Shown here: in pieces, positions 32,605-64,000 of the stretch
How positions within the stretch are numbered: the first letter of the stretch is position 1
Layout: the number at the start of each line of letters is the position of its first letter
Assembly: GCA_023052935.1 (NCBI GenBank)
Contig: CM041292.1
Coordinates: 40,012,139 to 40,076,138 of the forward strand
Origin: Piezodorus guildinii
Lineage: Eukaryota; Arthropoda; Insecta; Hemiptera; Pentatomidae
Direction: 5' to 3'
Length of the DNA stretch: 64,000 nucleotides
The notes under the pieces: generated by a model
The model's database searches: none
What the model was told of the DNA's origin: nothing
Seen by the model: only the letters and a program-made list of their open reading frames with translations
Program-made: the position numbers and the translations under genes

Positions 32605-33095
32605 GAAAAATATGGAAAGATTAGCATCTATAAATAGTTATACGATAATATAGTTATTTGGAAAGAATAAACCATTGTTTGATAATTTGCAGCGTTTTCC
32701 AGATCATACGTATGAACCCCTATATAACAGTTAAAAAAAAAAAAAATTAAAATAATAATATTAACAGAGCTATAATATAGTACTAGATAACTGATAGTGA
32801 ATTATATACATAAAATAGTTTAAAGTTTTCATTTTATATAATGGTATGTAAATCGCTGAACGTTAAAATCCCTTTCTCGAACTATTAGGGTGTATATCAG
32901 TTTTTTTTTTTTTTTTGTATTCTTGTCTTATTTGATGGATCGCTTCGTCGAGTGTAGAAAGTTTCAATCTCCGAGATACTCAAAGATATTTAAAAATACC
33001 GTTACTCAAGTTATTAAATATTCATTTAAATATTGCAGAACAAACATTCTGTACAATATATATTTTTATTTTTTTATATTGAAAATAAATGTTTG
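32605..33095. other. No recognisable gene
   Basis: AT-rich with T and A runs; short openings are low complexity. Confidence 0.45.
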
Positions 33096-33097
33096 TG

Positions 33098-33275
33098 TGT
33101 GTATTTATTTATATTAGTCACATTATGCTACTATCGCTAATCGGACGACGCTATAGTGGGAGTCCTAAATTTGTCTTATTCAAGTTTATTAGAGAAGGGG
33201 TCTTTAACGAGTAACTGAAAAGGGAATAGGTATAGAAGGCTGTTTGGCTAGCCACTAAACAACAGGCCACCCTTC
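33098..33275 (-). repeat. SINE-1 copy, internally deleted
   Basis: Reverse-orientation tail and body (ATGCTACTATCGCTAATCGGACGACGCTATAGTGGGAGTCCTAAATT) joined to a remnant head (GAAGGCTGTTTGGCTAGCCACTAAACAACAGG). The B-box region is missing. Confidence 0.7.
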
Positions 33276-33539
33276 TAAATTTGTAATTTACTAAAAAGAT
33301 AAGTAAATTGAAATACTATTAAGTTGTTACATCAGAATTATTTTCAAAACCTTAAGTACATGTAAAGAGTTTCCAGGCCAACGGTAATGCAAGGAATCAG
33401 TGGGGATAAGATCGTGGCACGGTCGTAAAGTATTTTCATTTATTTCGTTTACCCTCTTTATGGAAGCTCCCTTCCTGGCCATCCCAAAGCAGAATAAATA
33501 AGAATTCTGTTGCTATGTTATTTTATTTATATTGTTTTT

Positions 33540-33700
33540 ATAGACCCCGCAAATACAATTTTCTCCCAACTTTTCCCACACATTCCCTCTCTACCTCTCT
33601 TCCCTCCTCTTCTTTCTTCTTTCGGACTGCACTCTTCTTTCTTTCTTTCTCCACACTCTCCCCTTTCTCACCTCTTTGGAACCTACAAGGACATTTATCT
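33540..33700. repeat. Pyrimidine-rich tract
   Basis: CT-rich low-complexity stretch (TTCTTTCTTTCTTTC and CCCTCTCTACC type). Overlapping frames through it have no protein features. Confidence 0.5.
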
Positions 33701-33759
33701 TCCCTATTTTTTGCCTATATTAATCTCTATTGAGACCATCCTCATTTGAGATTCCTAAT

Positions 33760-34255
33760 TTCACTGATTTTTTCTTTATCTGCTGAATGTGAATGAATTT
33801 CCTTAAGATCTCCTTATTTATTCTGCTCGGGCTCATCCCTAACATATGCCCGTCGAACCTAATCCTCCTTAACCTAATGTCTGTTTCCAGGTCATCCATT
33901 TCTTTTACAGTACTCTGGTAGGCCTCAGCCTATATCCCTCCGGTAACTTTACTGGTCCATAAATCCTCAAGATCTTTCTCTCAATTCCCAAACGTTTTTT
34001 TTAAGCTAGGAAGCGAAGCGGTCTCTTATTGAAATAGCCTTTTTACAGTACAGACTACTGGTGGCAAACCTGAGTCTTTCCATCCTAACCAGCTTCTCGC
34101 AGCTCCATGTCCTTTTTCTCGGACCAATCACTACAAATAATTTCTCCTAAATACCTGAAGCTATTTGTGCCCCCCTGTTTTCTCCATACTTTGTTTTAAC
34201 TGTTTTTGCAGTCATCGATCCGCAGTCATCAACTCCTTTCTTTTTTAATGATATT
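33760..34255 (-). pseudogene. LINE relic, ORF2 C-terminal half (family L-C-like)
   Basis: Minus-strand pieces include NSFRYLGEIIC, LRFATSSLYCKKAISI, LERKILRIYGPVK-like and RLRRIRFDGHMLGMSPSRINKEI, in the order expected after RT in insect LINEs (F-x-Y-L-G, R-I-Y-G-P, GH-x-x-x-M). Frameshifts separate every piece. Confidence 0.6.
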
Positions 34256-34369
34256 TGCAAACCGACTCTAAGCAATTTCTTTTAAGGGATTAGGTGCTCT
34301 ACGAGTATTTCTTCATCCGCAGATTTCGCTAGGATAAATAATTTTTTTTTTGTTATTTGTTTTTCTTTT

Positions 34370-34965
34370 ATTGCTCTATATATGGAATATATAGTAAGGG
34401 AAAGTATTGCGATCAAGAAAATTTTCGAATTCGAGATTTCACCAGAAATAAGTTTTAGGTTCCCCTGAGTCAAAATGACCAACGATTAGTTGTGTATAAT
34501 TGAATTTTCATATTTAGTGTGCGTAAATGCCAGATGTTAAAGCATTTATTTCATTAAAATCAGCCAACCCGAACAGCCACTTACACCATAACTTTTGCCT
34601 TTTTTTTACCATTACTAAAATACGGCTCCAACGATTTTGATTAAACTCGTTAAATCGATGTAAAATTTTTCGAGCTTTTATATTATGTGGGTTACATTCT
34701 ATTTTAAATAGCCAGACAGGGCTTAAATGCCAACTTTTTTTAATTATCTTCCTCTAAAGTACTTTTAATTCTGTAGATTCCAAAAAATTAACCTCATCCT
34801 TTTATTATTATTGATGATACAAGTTGAACGAATTCATTAACAAACGAGGGGAGAAAAGAGGAAAAATATTTTTTAGGTGAATTGTTTTTAACATACCTAA
34901 GAATAGTAATTGATTATCTTTATTTTACAATTCTTACATTAATTTTGTCATCCGAAGTATGACAT
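34370..34965 (-). mobile_element. Family H element, partial
   Basis: Palindrome CTATATATGGAATATATAG at 34376-34394, then AAGGGAAAGTATTGCGATCAAGAAAATTTTCGAAT and the conserved middle (GATTAAACTCGTTAAATCGATG, CAGACAGGGCTTAAATGCC). The far end is lost. Confidence 0.6.
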
Positions 34966-34969
34966 TTTT

Positions 34970-35885
34970 TTTTGGATTAATTCAAAGTACCCCAATGACG
35001 GAAGACAACTATAAACTCATCCAACTAACCGCCTGACTATCAGAAACAATAAATCAGATGCTATGGAATCATTCAAGTTACAAGGAAGATTTCATAACAA
35101 TATTACTGCTGAAGTGCTGATGTAAAATGTGTATTGTGCTTTTATAAAACACCTTTCCATCAATATATTTAAATGGAACATTCAAAATAATGATTTCCTG
35201 CTTTAACTATATAGCTTGATACAACTGTCTCTGTTTATTTTATACAAATCGATTATTTCAATATTTCCAATTATAAAAATGAATTTCTTTATTTTATTCT
35301 ATCAATAAATTTCTTCGTGATTTTCAAACTACTTCATTTTGAAAATATTCGATATAAAATCTATTCGAAGAAAATGTCCGAAAGAAATAGATATTGAACA
35401 ATATATAAAACTCGTATCAAAACATTTTTTTTTTTTTTTAATTTAAGTATTTGGGCCATATAGATCGTGTTAACTATTTTGAAATATATATAGAAACTTT
35501 AAATATTTTGCGTTATAATGTTCTAATCAACAATAGAACAACCATTGACTAAGAATTTTGAACCCCTAAACATAGTTCCTTTTTCTTGGCTTGTCGGTTG
35601 TTCTGCTGCAAAAATAATCGATATCATATAAATTTTGCTAAAAACTTAAAATCGTTTTGAGTTTTTAACAAATCTTGTGTTTGTACTCTTTAATACGAAA
35701 ATGATAAACAGAAAAAAATACATTATTTCTTTATTTAAAAGAAAAAATGGAAAAGTGAATAAAATTCAAAATTAATCATAAATCTAGATTATTACTGTGA
35801 TAAATTTTTCTAGTAAGTAAACCTACAAACGATGTTTTGATTTAATTTACTGTTTAACAAATTTTTTTTGTTTTATAATTTTTTT
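34970..35885. other. No recognisable feature
   Basis: AT-rich; no frame or repeat match. Confidence 0.45.
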
Positions 35886-35949
35886 TTTCGGTTAGCGCAA
35901 CAGCCTTTGGCTACGAGATTTCGTTTGCTTGGATTCCACACTGATTCAT

Positions 35950-36140
35950 GATGATTCAGTATAGAGTATCATTAGCTAAGACTATTTTTCTGAATATATA
36001 TCAGTTGGCTGACGGGCCTCACATACCCGAGAAAGAGGCCGTAAGTTAATCCTTATATAATTGTATGATTGAAAAAATTCTGGTGAAACTGGAATTCAGA
36101 CTCACAACCTTTGGCGTGGTAGACTAGCGTACGTTCTAAA
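35950..36140 (-). repeat. SINE-3 copy, diverged
   Basis: The reverse complement carries CACGCCAAAGGTTGTGAGTCTGAATTCCAG (head, B-box side) and CGGGTATGTGAGGCCCGTCAGC, matching 15.0-15.1 kb. Spacing is altered. Confidence 0.5.
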
Positions 36141-36144
36141 TAAT

Positions 36145-37330
36145 AACAAAAAACTAAAATAGATAATCAACAACTAAAATAGATAACCATAAATTATTAC
36201 ATTGATATTAAAACCATTTTCAGTTCTGAAAAATCAATGGTGTTTGTATAAATCAATACAAAAATGATAAACATGAAAAAAAAAACCACTATTTCGTTTT
36301 TTAAAATAAAATAAAATGGAAAGTGTTTTATAATAACTATAGAAATAATTACCATATAAATTAGACCTAACCATGGTCGATATATGTGGTATATAAACAA
36401 GTTTAAAAAAAAATTATATTCACAATAAGAAATCATTTAGAATAAGAATAAGACGTCACACATTTCATGAAAATAAAGTATCTCTATCTAGCGGAGTAAC
36501 AATCAATAGGTATGTGAGTCTTCGATTTTTTTATTCATTTTTTTATTATTATTGTTGTTTATTTTATTTTATTATTTATTATTATTATTTATTTATTTTT
36601 TTTTTTTGTAGCTTCTTTTTCTCGCTTTCCTACGATTTGTGGGATTAATTTCACGAAAAGGGACGGAAGTGTGTAACAGGAAGCTGGGGAAGCGCTTATT
36701 ATTTTATTTGAAACTAATATAATATATAACCTATAACCGCTATTTGGTTTAACCTCCTTAAGGGACGAATTGAATAAGTCAACAAAAATGTTTATTGAAA
36801 ATGCTTTGTTTGAGTTTATTTTTTATTTTTTTCTTAGAGCCAAAGATAAGACTAAATAATATTATACTTACCTTTCCATACTGATTCTGTTAAAATTAAT
36901 ACAAGTCTTTTTTTCTGTTTGTGTAAAATGTAATCATGTAAATCTAAAACTTAATATATTGTTTCTAATTATTATTAATTCTCAAAAATTAAAAAACAGA
37001 CAAAAAAATTACTGTTTTTACTGTTCTTACAATACAGCACACCCAACTATCTTCTCCATCATTTAGTCTCAACGGTCAAATATGACTTCATCATTAGGAA
37101 TATTTTTGCTTTTGCAAGAATAGGAATAATGTAAAAATATCGAGAATAATAAAAATTGGTCATTAGAATTATCGAAAGCTCGTCTCCGCTTTATCTCAAA
37201 CTGAAGAAAAATGATTGTATTCGATAAAAAGTTGTTTATATGCACCAGTTGTTCTTATATTGATATATTATTTTCAATAATGAACCTATGCAATCGACAA
37301 AAAAAAAATAAATAAATAAAAATATGGCCC
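36145..37330. other. No recognisable feature
   Basis: AT-rich, including a (TTAT)n-like low-complexity stretch at about 36525-36610. Confidence 0.45.
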
Positions 37331-37530
37331 CTCTCAAAATTTTAATTTAAAGATATCCGTTGGTCAACCCTCCACGGCATTTCTCTAAAACTACTTAACT
37401 TTTTTTTTTTTTAATTCGCCACTAAATACTAGGGCAGGCAACGATGATCTTAATACCTGGACGTTGATATCAGCTGATTATTCTTAAAATGGCGGCCGAT
37501 TAAGTTATTTTCGAAGATTGAGAAAAAAAT
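37330..37530 (+). repeat. Family X repeat fragment
   Basis: Contains CCCTCCACGGCATTTCTC, GGGCAGGCAACGATGATC and AAATGGCGGCCGATTAAG, matching 32.1 kb and, in reverse, 3.3-3.5 kb. A further piece (AACTCAGTTATTTTTGAAGATAG) lies at about 37933. Confidence 0.55.
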
Positions 37531-37553
37531 TATTGGTACTTTCTAACCAAACA

Positions 37554-37752
37554 AAATTTAAAATATCGGCATTTGAGCCCTGTCAGACCATTTTCATAAG
37601 AATGGAAACTACATTATATTAAAACCCATTAAATTTTACATCGATATAGGGAGTTTAATCAAAATCGTAGGAACCGTTTTTGAGAAAATCGAAAAAAGGT
37701 GCAAAATGCATGGTATAAAGTGTCTCTTCTGGTAAGCTCATTTTGATGAAAA
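37554..37752 (+). repeat. 199-bp direct duplicate of a family H segment
   Basis: Differs from 38442-38640 at only about three positions by eye. It contains the conserved family H middle (ATCGGCATTTGAGCCCTGTC... through CTGGTAAGCTCATTTTGATG). It is an isolated internal segment without element ends. Confidence 0.8.
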
Positions 37753-37979
37753 AAACCCGCAAATAATTTAAAAAAAGAGAAAATAAGTGAAATTTTACCC
37801 ATAAATACTCCCAAAACTGAGATATTCTTGAAGATAGAGAAAAAAATGCTAGTGTTTTTAACCAAAACACTCATGAATAATTTGAAAAAAGAGGGGGGAG
37901 GGGAGGAACAATTGCCCAAAATACGTCCATAACTCAGTTATTTTTGAAGATAGTGTTTTAAAATCAAACAAAAAAAAAT

Positions 37980-38910
37980 CTGGTGCAGGCAACACACGAC
38001 TTTCACTTACCTCCATTTTAAAAATCAATGAAAGAATTTTCAAATACAGTTAGAGATAAAAATACGTGAAAGTATTAAATAATTTATTTAATTGATTTCT
38101 ATAGAAACATGTGTTTTATTAAAAAATCTGTTGTATTATTATCTAAAATAATCTGTTAGTTTTATCGTCTTTTTATCACTCTCTATTAACTTTTAAAAGC
38201 GTGTGTATGAGATAATATTCTTTCTAAAATCTTTAGCTTTCCAACGGTATATGGTTCATGTATATTACTGTTCTTATGTTCAAAATCGAAAAATTGCATT
38301 AAAAATTTTTTTTTCTGTTTTCTCCTTTAGTTGGGTACCGAATTCATTCAATTTATACATTTACCTGTTTTTCATCAGTGGTAACAAGATAATATAGTTA
38401 TTTTTATAGAATCAACAAAATTAAAGGTACTTTAGGGAAAGAAAATTTAAAATATCGGCATTTAAGCCCTGTCAGACCATTTTCATAAGAATGGAAACTA
38501 CATTATATTAAAGCCCATTAAATTTTACATCGATATAGGGAGTTTAATCAAAATCATAGGAACCGTTTTTGAGAAAATCGAAAAAAGGTGCAAAATGCAT
38601 GGTATAAAGTGTCTCTTCTGGTAAGCTCATTTTGATGAAAATGGTTTTGTAACGTCTCGGGCATATATTTGTCTTAAATATGAAATTTCAGTTACATAGG
38701 ACTTACCGTTTCCGCCCGAGAGTTACCACACACACACAGACACAGAGACACCACACACACACACACACACACAAAGACCTTTTTGCGGGACTTGGTTATT
38801 TGGACTCAGGGGACCCTAAAATGTTTATTTCCGTTGAAAACTGGAATTCGAAAATTTTCACCATCGCAATACTTTCCCTTACTATATATAGTAAGTGAAA
38901 GTAAAAAGTT
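37980..38910 (+). mobile_element. Family H element, reference-quality copy
   Basis: Starts TCTGGTGCAGGCAACACACG then ACTTTCACTTACC (subterminal repeat, about 37999-38011). The (CA)n tract lies at 38729-38773, followed by GACCTTTTTGCGGGACTTGG and CCGTTGAAAACTGGAATTCG. It ends with TATATATAGTAAGTGAAAGT. The terminal palindrome is shortened. No coding frame is convincing. Confidence 0.7.
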
Positions 38911-38928
38911 AATCTATATATTCCTACA

Positions 38929-38954
38929 AAAAAAAAAAAAAAAAAAAAAAAAAA
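38929..38954. repeat. Poly(A) tract
   Basis: Run of about 25 A, 20 nt after a family H end. No LINE or SINE body is attached that I can recognise. Confidence 0.85.
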
Positions 38955-38959
38955 GAATA

Positions 38960-39290
38960 ATTAACTAGCAGAGATATAGCGTTTTGAATTTAGCAGTGGT
39001 GATATGCCATTTTTCTTTGAATTATTAGTTAATTGCATATCAACAGTTATACCTTAATATAGTTATTTGGAAATTATAAACCATGTGTAGTAATCTAGTG
39101 TTGTTTTTTTTTCATCATTGTTGAATTTTTTTCACGCTTATTTCGTTTCAGGAAACGAGGGAGACGATGTAAACACATTCGGCTAATTTACAATTTGCCC
39201 TCGAAGATAACATAGTCACAATCACGCCCCTGCGACCTAGATCCGATGTCATCGGCTAGCCATAAAACAGTTAAGACAACATTTAAACAA
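38960..39290. other. Upstream region of the cuticle gene
   Basis: AT-rich to about 39140, then GC content rises towards the promoter. No repeat family match. Enhancers may lie here, but none can be named from sequence. Confidence 0.4.
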
Positions 39291-39348
39291 TTTCCTAACG
39301 CATGAGGTTGCAGGGGAGCTCGCCTGTGCGCGGAGTGGGGTCGCCGAG

Positions 39349-39375
39349 TATAAAAGACAACCAAGCCTCCTCAGA
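39349..39375 (+). promoter_or_regulatory. Core promoter of the RR-1 cuticle gene
   Basis: TATAAAAG at 39349-39356 lies within a locally GC-rich stretch. A TCAGACA initiator-like motif follows at 39371. Start of transcription is therefore expected around 39373-39385, giving a 5' UTR of about 25-35 nt before the ATG at 39408. The TATA-to-initiator distance (24) is slightly short. Confidence 0.7.
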
Positions 39376-39407
39376 CAACAACTCCACACACATTGCTTTA
39401 ACTCACC

Positions 39408-59760
<20,353 letters not shown>

Positions 59761-60109
59761 GCTCCGAGCAGTATCATTGTGTTCGAACTCTTAACAAGTT
59801 ACCTGTGGAGTGTTGTGTTACCGAAACTGTGGAATCGAGAACTGAAATATTTCTAGGCTTACTAGATAATATTAAATCTGTGAATTGACTGAGTGTAACA
59901 ACATACTGGACGGATCTACTCTATAATGATAAATGTGTTCATAAAAATAGAATATTACTCTCGCTCATTCATCAAATGCTAACTTCAAGGATCATTATAA
60001 TTTCTCAGAAAAATGTATTACTGAAAAACAAACCCGATTCCAAAGCTTTATTTTTATGTTTTACCTTAAGTTTTTTATGATTTTGTATCATTAAAAGATT
60101 ATATTTTGT

Positions 60110-60115
60110 AATAAA
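60110..60115 (+). terminator. Poly(A) signal of the cuticle gene
   Basis: AATAAA 350 nt after the stop, followed by a GT/T-rich stretch (GTTTGATTTGTTATTTTATT) that suits a downstream element. Confidence 0.6.
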
Positions 60116-60119
60116 CATT

Positions 60120-60615
60120 TTTATACAAAGTTTGATTTGTTATTTTATTACGTTTTAATAATTAAATTTATTATAGGTTTTATAAAGTACATTTGCTTGT
60201 TGTCACATAAATTCTGACAGGTTCAGAAAAATATTCAGAAAAAATAAATAAATAGTTGAGTCTGTACATAATAATAAAATATTGTGTCTTGAGATAGAAT
60301 AGAATAGTAATAGAAAAGTTCATTATATTTTTCATTATATAAAAAGTATTTATTGATACAGTGGGCAAGTACACAATGAAGATTATCCGATTTTCATCAA
60401 AACCTGGATACAAGTATCCAGCTGATTATACACGTACATTGGTTTTAGTAAAAAAAAATTTCATGCTATACATTAAAAAAAATAAAATAAATGAACAACA
60501 ATAAATCATATCCAATAAAAGTATCTAAGTTCTAAAAAAAAAACAAAAAAACTTTAAACAACCGTGGAATTTGAGTGTTTTCTAAGAAAACTGGGGGACA
60601 GACAGTCACTATACA
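60120..60615. other. No recognisable feature
   Basis: AT-rich intergenic sequence between the cuticle gene and the LINE relics. Confidence 0.5.
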
Positions 60616-60619
60616 CCAT

Positions 60620-61170
60620 CAAAAAGAATAAAGTAACCCTGCACCAAATAGTGGGACTTCTTTATTCACTATTTTCAACGCATTCGAAACTGAAAACTTA
60701 AACAGAAATTAACCACATACATTTACTTATTGAAACCTAATGTACTAATTACTGATATGCGGGACAACAAAAAAGACTAATATTAACAAACTAAAACAAT
60801 TCAGACTAAGAGTATTAGAAAAATGGCAAAAGCACTATGGTATGTTAGCAACATAACTTTACACTCTGACCCTCACATGCCAACTGAAAATAAACAAATG
60901 CGGAAGCACTACAAACGATTCTAAATCAAACTATAAGGACAACCGAATTCGCTTATCATGAACATGGAGACAACACTCATGACAGTAATGCCCACATATG
61001 ACTGAAAAGGTGTTGGATGAAAGACCTCCATTAATAACTAATGCTAACTTTATGCCAGACTTTATACCGCTAAGTACTGCTCTCGCCCTTGCCTATCACG
61101 CCATGTTTTTTAGATGTTAGCTAATTCACTGACTATTCATTGTATTATTAACAGGTGTGAATAAAGATTT
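60620..61170 (+). pseudogene. LINE family L-A, decayed 3' end
   Basis: Aligns by eye with 2.78-3.29 kb: ATTTACTTATTGAAACCTAATG, AAAAAAGACTAATATTAACAAAC, TTCAGACTAAGAGTATTAG, GGTGTTGGATGAAAGACCTCC and the terminal ACAGGTGTGAATAAAG. Full of stops. The next LINE is inserted into its A-rich end. Confidence 0.6.
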
Positions 61171-61187
61171 AATGTTAATATATACTT

Positions 61188-63390
61188 TTTTTGTAGAAAA
61201 TTAAAGCGGGAGTTGGCGATCTTCCGTTCCCAATCCTACAATACCTACCTCTCCTCTCTCTCGACTCGTGACAATTCCCTTTGGAATGTCACGAAGAGAA
61301 TCCTAAAATCCCACACCATTTCCCATCCTCTCCGGCGCTGTGATAGTTCCTGGGCTGCTTCTGACAAGGATAAGGCCGAGGAATTCGCACAGCACCTTTC
61401 CAAAGTTTTTACTCCTCATCCAGAGCTTAATCCTACCCATACGGCGGCAGTTGAAGAGTTCCTTATATCACCAATACCGCTTTCCTTACCACCTAAAGCA
61501 GTTAATCCCTCTGAGGTCAGATATCTTCTTAAAAAGCTTCCTCTCCGTAAATCCCCTGGATACGATCTCCTTACTCCTCAAATCTTAAGACAACTTCCAC
61601 CTAAAGCCATTACATTCCTTACATATCTCTATAACTGTATCCTACGCACTACCTATTTTCCTCTCTTATGGAAACATTCAACTATCATCCTTTTCCTAAA
61701 ACCAGGCAAACCTTCTAACAACACGTCATCTTACAGACCTATCAGCCTACTTCCGATCCTCTCAAAAATTTTCGAAAAGCTCCTCTAAAACGAATCCTAG
61801 CCAAATTTCAAAATTTTCCTTCACATCAGTTCGGATTTCGTCCTCAACATTCCACGGTTCAGCAAGGACTCCGAGTTGTGGACCACATTTCCTCTGCCCT
61901 TGAGTGCAAGGAGTATTGTTCGGGTGCCTTTCTGGACATATCTCAAGCTTTCGACCGGGTGTGGCACCCGGGATTGCTCTTTAAGCTCAAAACCCATTTA
62001 CCCCAATCCTTATACCTAGTCCTCCGATCCTATCTATCAAACCGCTCCTTCCGAGTTCGCTGTGGCTCAGAATTTTCCAAACATTATATTGTTGAGGCTG
62101 GTGTTCCTCAAGGCAGCGTCTTGGGACCCGTCCTCTACATCCTCTACACCGCCGATATCCCTACCGATCCCGATACCTTTCTGGCAACATTTGCTGATGA
62201 TACCGCCATTTTGTCATCCAATTCCGATCCTGAAGTAGCATCGATTAATTTACAAAATCACCTTTCCCTTGTCGAAGACTGGTGTAACGCTTGGCGTATT
62301 AAGGTGAACGAAAACAAGTGCTCACACGTCACATTCACTCTTCGACGCAAATCCTGTCCAACGGTTTATTTAAATTCCCTACCGCTTCCTTCCTCTGACA
62401 CAGTCCGGTATCTTGGCTTTTTACTAGACAAAAGACTGACGTGGAACCCACACACAAGACTTAAAAGAAAAGAACTTAACCGCAGATTCGGCCAGTTATA
62501 CAGACTACTAAATAGAAAATCTCATCTTACAGTTGACAACAAATTACTAATATACAAGACAGTACTGAAACCAATATGGACCTACGGACTTGAACTGTGG
62601 GGGACAGCTAAACATTCTAACATCAAACGCATCCAATCCTTCCAATCCAAAGTTCTCCGAACAATAGTTAATGCTCCTTATTACGTTACCAACTCTACCC
62701 TACACCACGACCTTAAAATTCCATTTATTTTAGACATGGTACCATCCAAATTTTCCAAATTTCATCAGAACCTTAGTCATCATCCTAACCCTCTAGCACA
62801 ATTCCTATCCAGTACCACCCATCCCTATAATCCTCCTCGAAGATTGAAACGGCAGTGGCCGCGAGACGTATTGTAAACGTTTAAATTGGAGTTCTGACAC
62901 TGGTCAGATCCTCCACTCATGTAATGTATGTTTGTGGCTATTACGCCCTAGTTCGGCCTCCACTGATTCACACCAGTGACGCGGCTGAGAGCGAGGGTCT
63001 AGGATCTTTTGGATTCCGCTTTTTCCTCCACAAGTGGGGGGAAAAGCCCAGTCTGGGGTCCCTCTATAGCACTTGTATATTTTGTATATAGTTATGTTTG
63101 TTTGAATGATGTTTGTTTATCTGCAAACTTTTATTTATCTCAATTATAGGTTAATGTTTTGTTTTGTTTTGTTTTTATATTTATTACTATTTAATTCTAT
63201 ATATATCATTTATTTGTATTTATCTCAGTTATAGGTTGTTGTTTGTTTTCTTATTTTGTATATATATATTATATTTTATTTGTTTGACTTTATCATTGTA
63301 TATATTGTGTGAATGGGATCATATATCACTATTACTAATGTTCATATAGAAACAAATTGTAATATATCTCAATAAAAAAAAAAAAAAAAA
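61188..63390 (+). mobile_element. 5'-truncated jockey-like LINE with target-site duplication
   Basis: AATGTTAATATATACTT at 61171-61187 recurs after the A tail at 63391 (with one extra TA), so the insert is about 2.2 kb. It begins inside ORF2, lacks gag and endonuclease, and ends with a 3' UTR of about 510 bases, AATAAA at 63371 and 17-20 A. The long A tail and well-preserved motifs point to a fairly young insertion. Confidence 0.88.
61195..62876 (+). pseudogene. Reverse transcriptase region of the jockey-like LINE, one frameshift
   Basis: Frame 1 (about 61195-61788) holds RT blocks with RKSPGYDLLTPQIL and SSYRPISLLPILSKIFEKLL. A single-base deletion near 61785 shifts the frame. Frame 2 continues with HQFGFRPQHST, motif A (FLDISQAFDRVW), motif B (AGVPQGSVLGP), the catalytic FADDTAIL at about 62191-62214, and the thumb and C-terminal region (YLGFLLDKRLTWNPH, KPIWTYGLELWG). 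It stops at 62874-62876 with a basic end. All RT catalytic motifs are present; only the frameshift and 5' truncation inactivate it. Confidence 0.88.
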
Positions 63391-64000
63391 AATGTTAATA
63401 TATATACTTATTTATAAATAAAGCTTTATAATGATACCCACTTAAGAAAATATGAGAGGATTTAAAAACGTACTGCTTATATTCTTCACATACTTGTGAA
63501 GCCGAGATAAATATATTTTCTAATTCTTTTACTAATAAAACTGTCAATAAATAAATATTATTCAATGGTGGTTGTAGTTGAAAAACAATTCTAGTATAAT
63601 GGATGCTACCATTACAGTAAAGTGCTCAGTGAGGAATCCTTCGCTGTAGATATTAGTAAATAACATGAGCAATAATAACAAAATAAATTCCTTTCATTTC
63701 TTCTAAATCATTTATCCATTCCATAATATAAACCTCAACCCTTTGCAATGTCTCGTTATAGCATCCTCATTATTTTCTAACTGGTTATTGTGTTTAACGT
63801 TGAATCGATTATTTTACATTCATACCATACTTTTGTATGGAAATATTTTGTGGGCATACTACCAATAAAATGTTTTTCCACCCAGAATTACTGAGTCTTT
63901 GTGTTTGACATCTCATCCGTTACAGAAAAAGCACCTATTGGAAACAGGTATATCATACGATCTAGTTTATATGATTTGCTATGATAAGCATGAAGCCACC
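63391..64000. other. No recognisable feature
   Basis: AT-rich to the window end. AATAAA-like hexamers occur (e.g. near 63865) but cannot be tied to a gene. Confidence 0.45.

Noticed and set aside
33510..33749. Two overlapping Ser/Phe/Pro-rich openings
   Set aside because: They arise from a pyrimidine-rich low-complexity tract.

Overview
The window looks like AT-rich, repeat-laden arthropod (most likely insect) nuclear DNA. Evidence: one spliced cuticular-protein gene of the Rebers-Riddiford RR-1 type, canonical GT-AG introns, AATAAA signals, tRNA-derived SINEs, many non-LTR retrotransposon relics and a cecropia/Hsmar1-like mariner. There is no bacterial operon structure, no CRISPR array and no rRNA. 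I cannot name the species.

Only two host-like protein genes are supported. Near the left edge (265-1617, +) is an apparently intact, intron-free coding region for a secreted phosphodiesterase of the PI-PLC X-domain superfamily; a good branch point and acceptor just upstream suggest a spliced 5' UTR that begins outside the window. In the right half (39408-59760, +) is a three-exon RR-1 cuticular protein gene with a three-codon first exon, a 17.9-kb first intron, a TATA box and a poly(A) signal.

The rest is a graveyard of mobile DNA. (1) Non-LTR retrotransposons: about twenty fragments from several families. One 5'-truncated jockey-like copy near the right end (61188-63390) has recognisable reverse transcriptase motifs and target-site duplications. 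A 1.2-kb LINE 3' end at 5286-6510 and a 3'-UTR-only insertion at 7769-8039 are also flanked by duplications. (2) SINEs: three tRNA-like families, called here SINE-1 (nine copies), SINE-2 (ends in poly(T)) and SINE-3. (3) DNA transposons: an internally deleted mariner with intact ends (20615-21513) and a piggyBac-like Cys-rich C-terminal relic (about 8694-8840). (4) A recurrent 0.4-1.1-kb family, called here family H, in at least ten copies. It has 13-nt subterminal inverted repeats, a (CA)n tract and a palindromic end, and may be a Helentron/HINE-like non-autonomous element. (5) Family X, an AT-rich repeat with internal direct repeats. Long (TA)n, poly(T), (CA)n and (TC)n tracts are scattered between them.

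The most interesting items are the secreted PI-PLC-like gene (possible horizontal origin or secreted effector), family H, the poly(T)-tailed SINE, a cluster of hammerhead-ribozyme-like motifs at 55.7-56.3 kb, and a 28-bp perfect inverted repeat at 4.5-4.9 kb. All assignments were made by eye; no alignment or database search was run.
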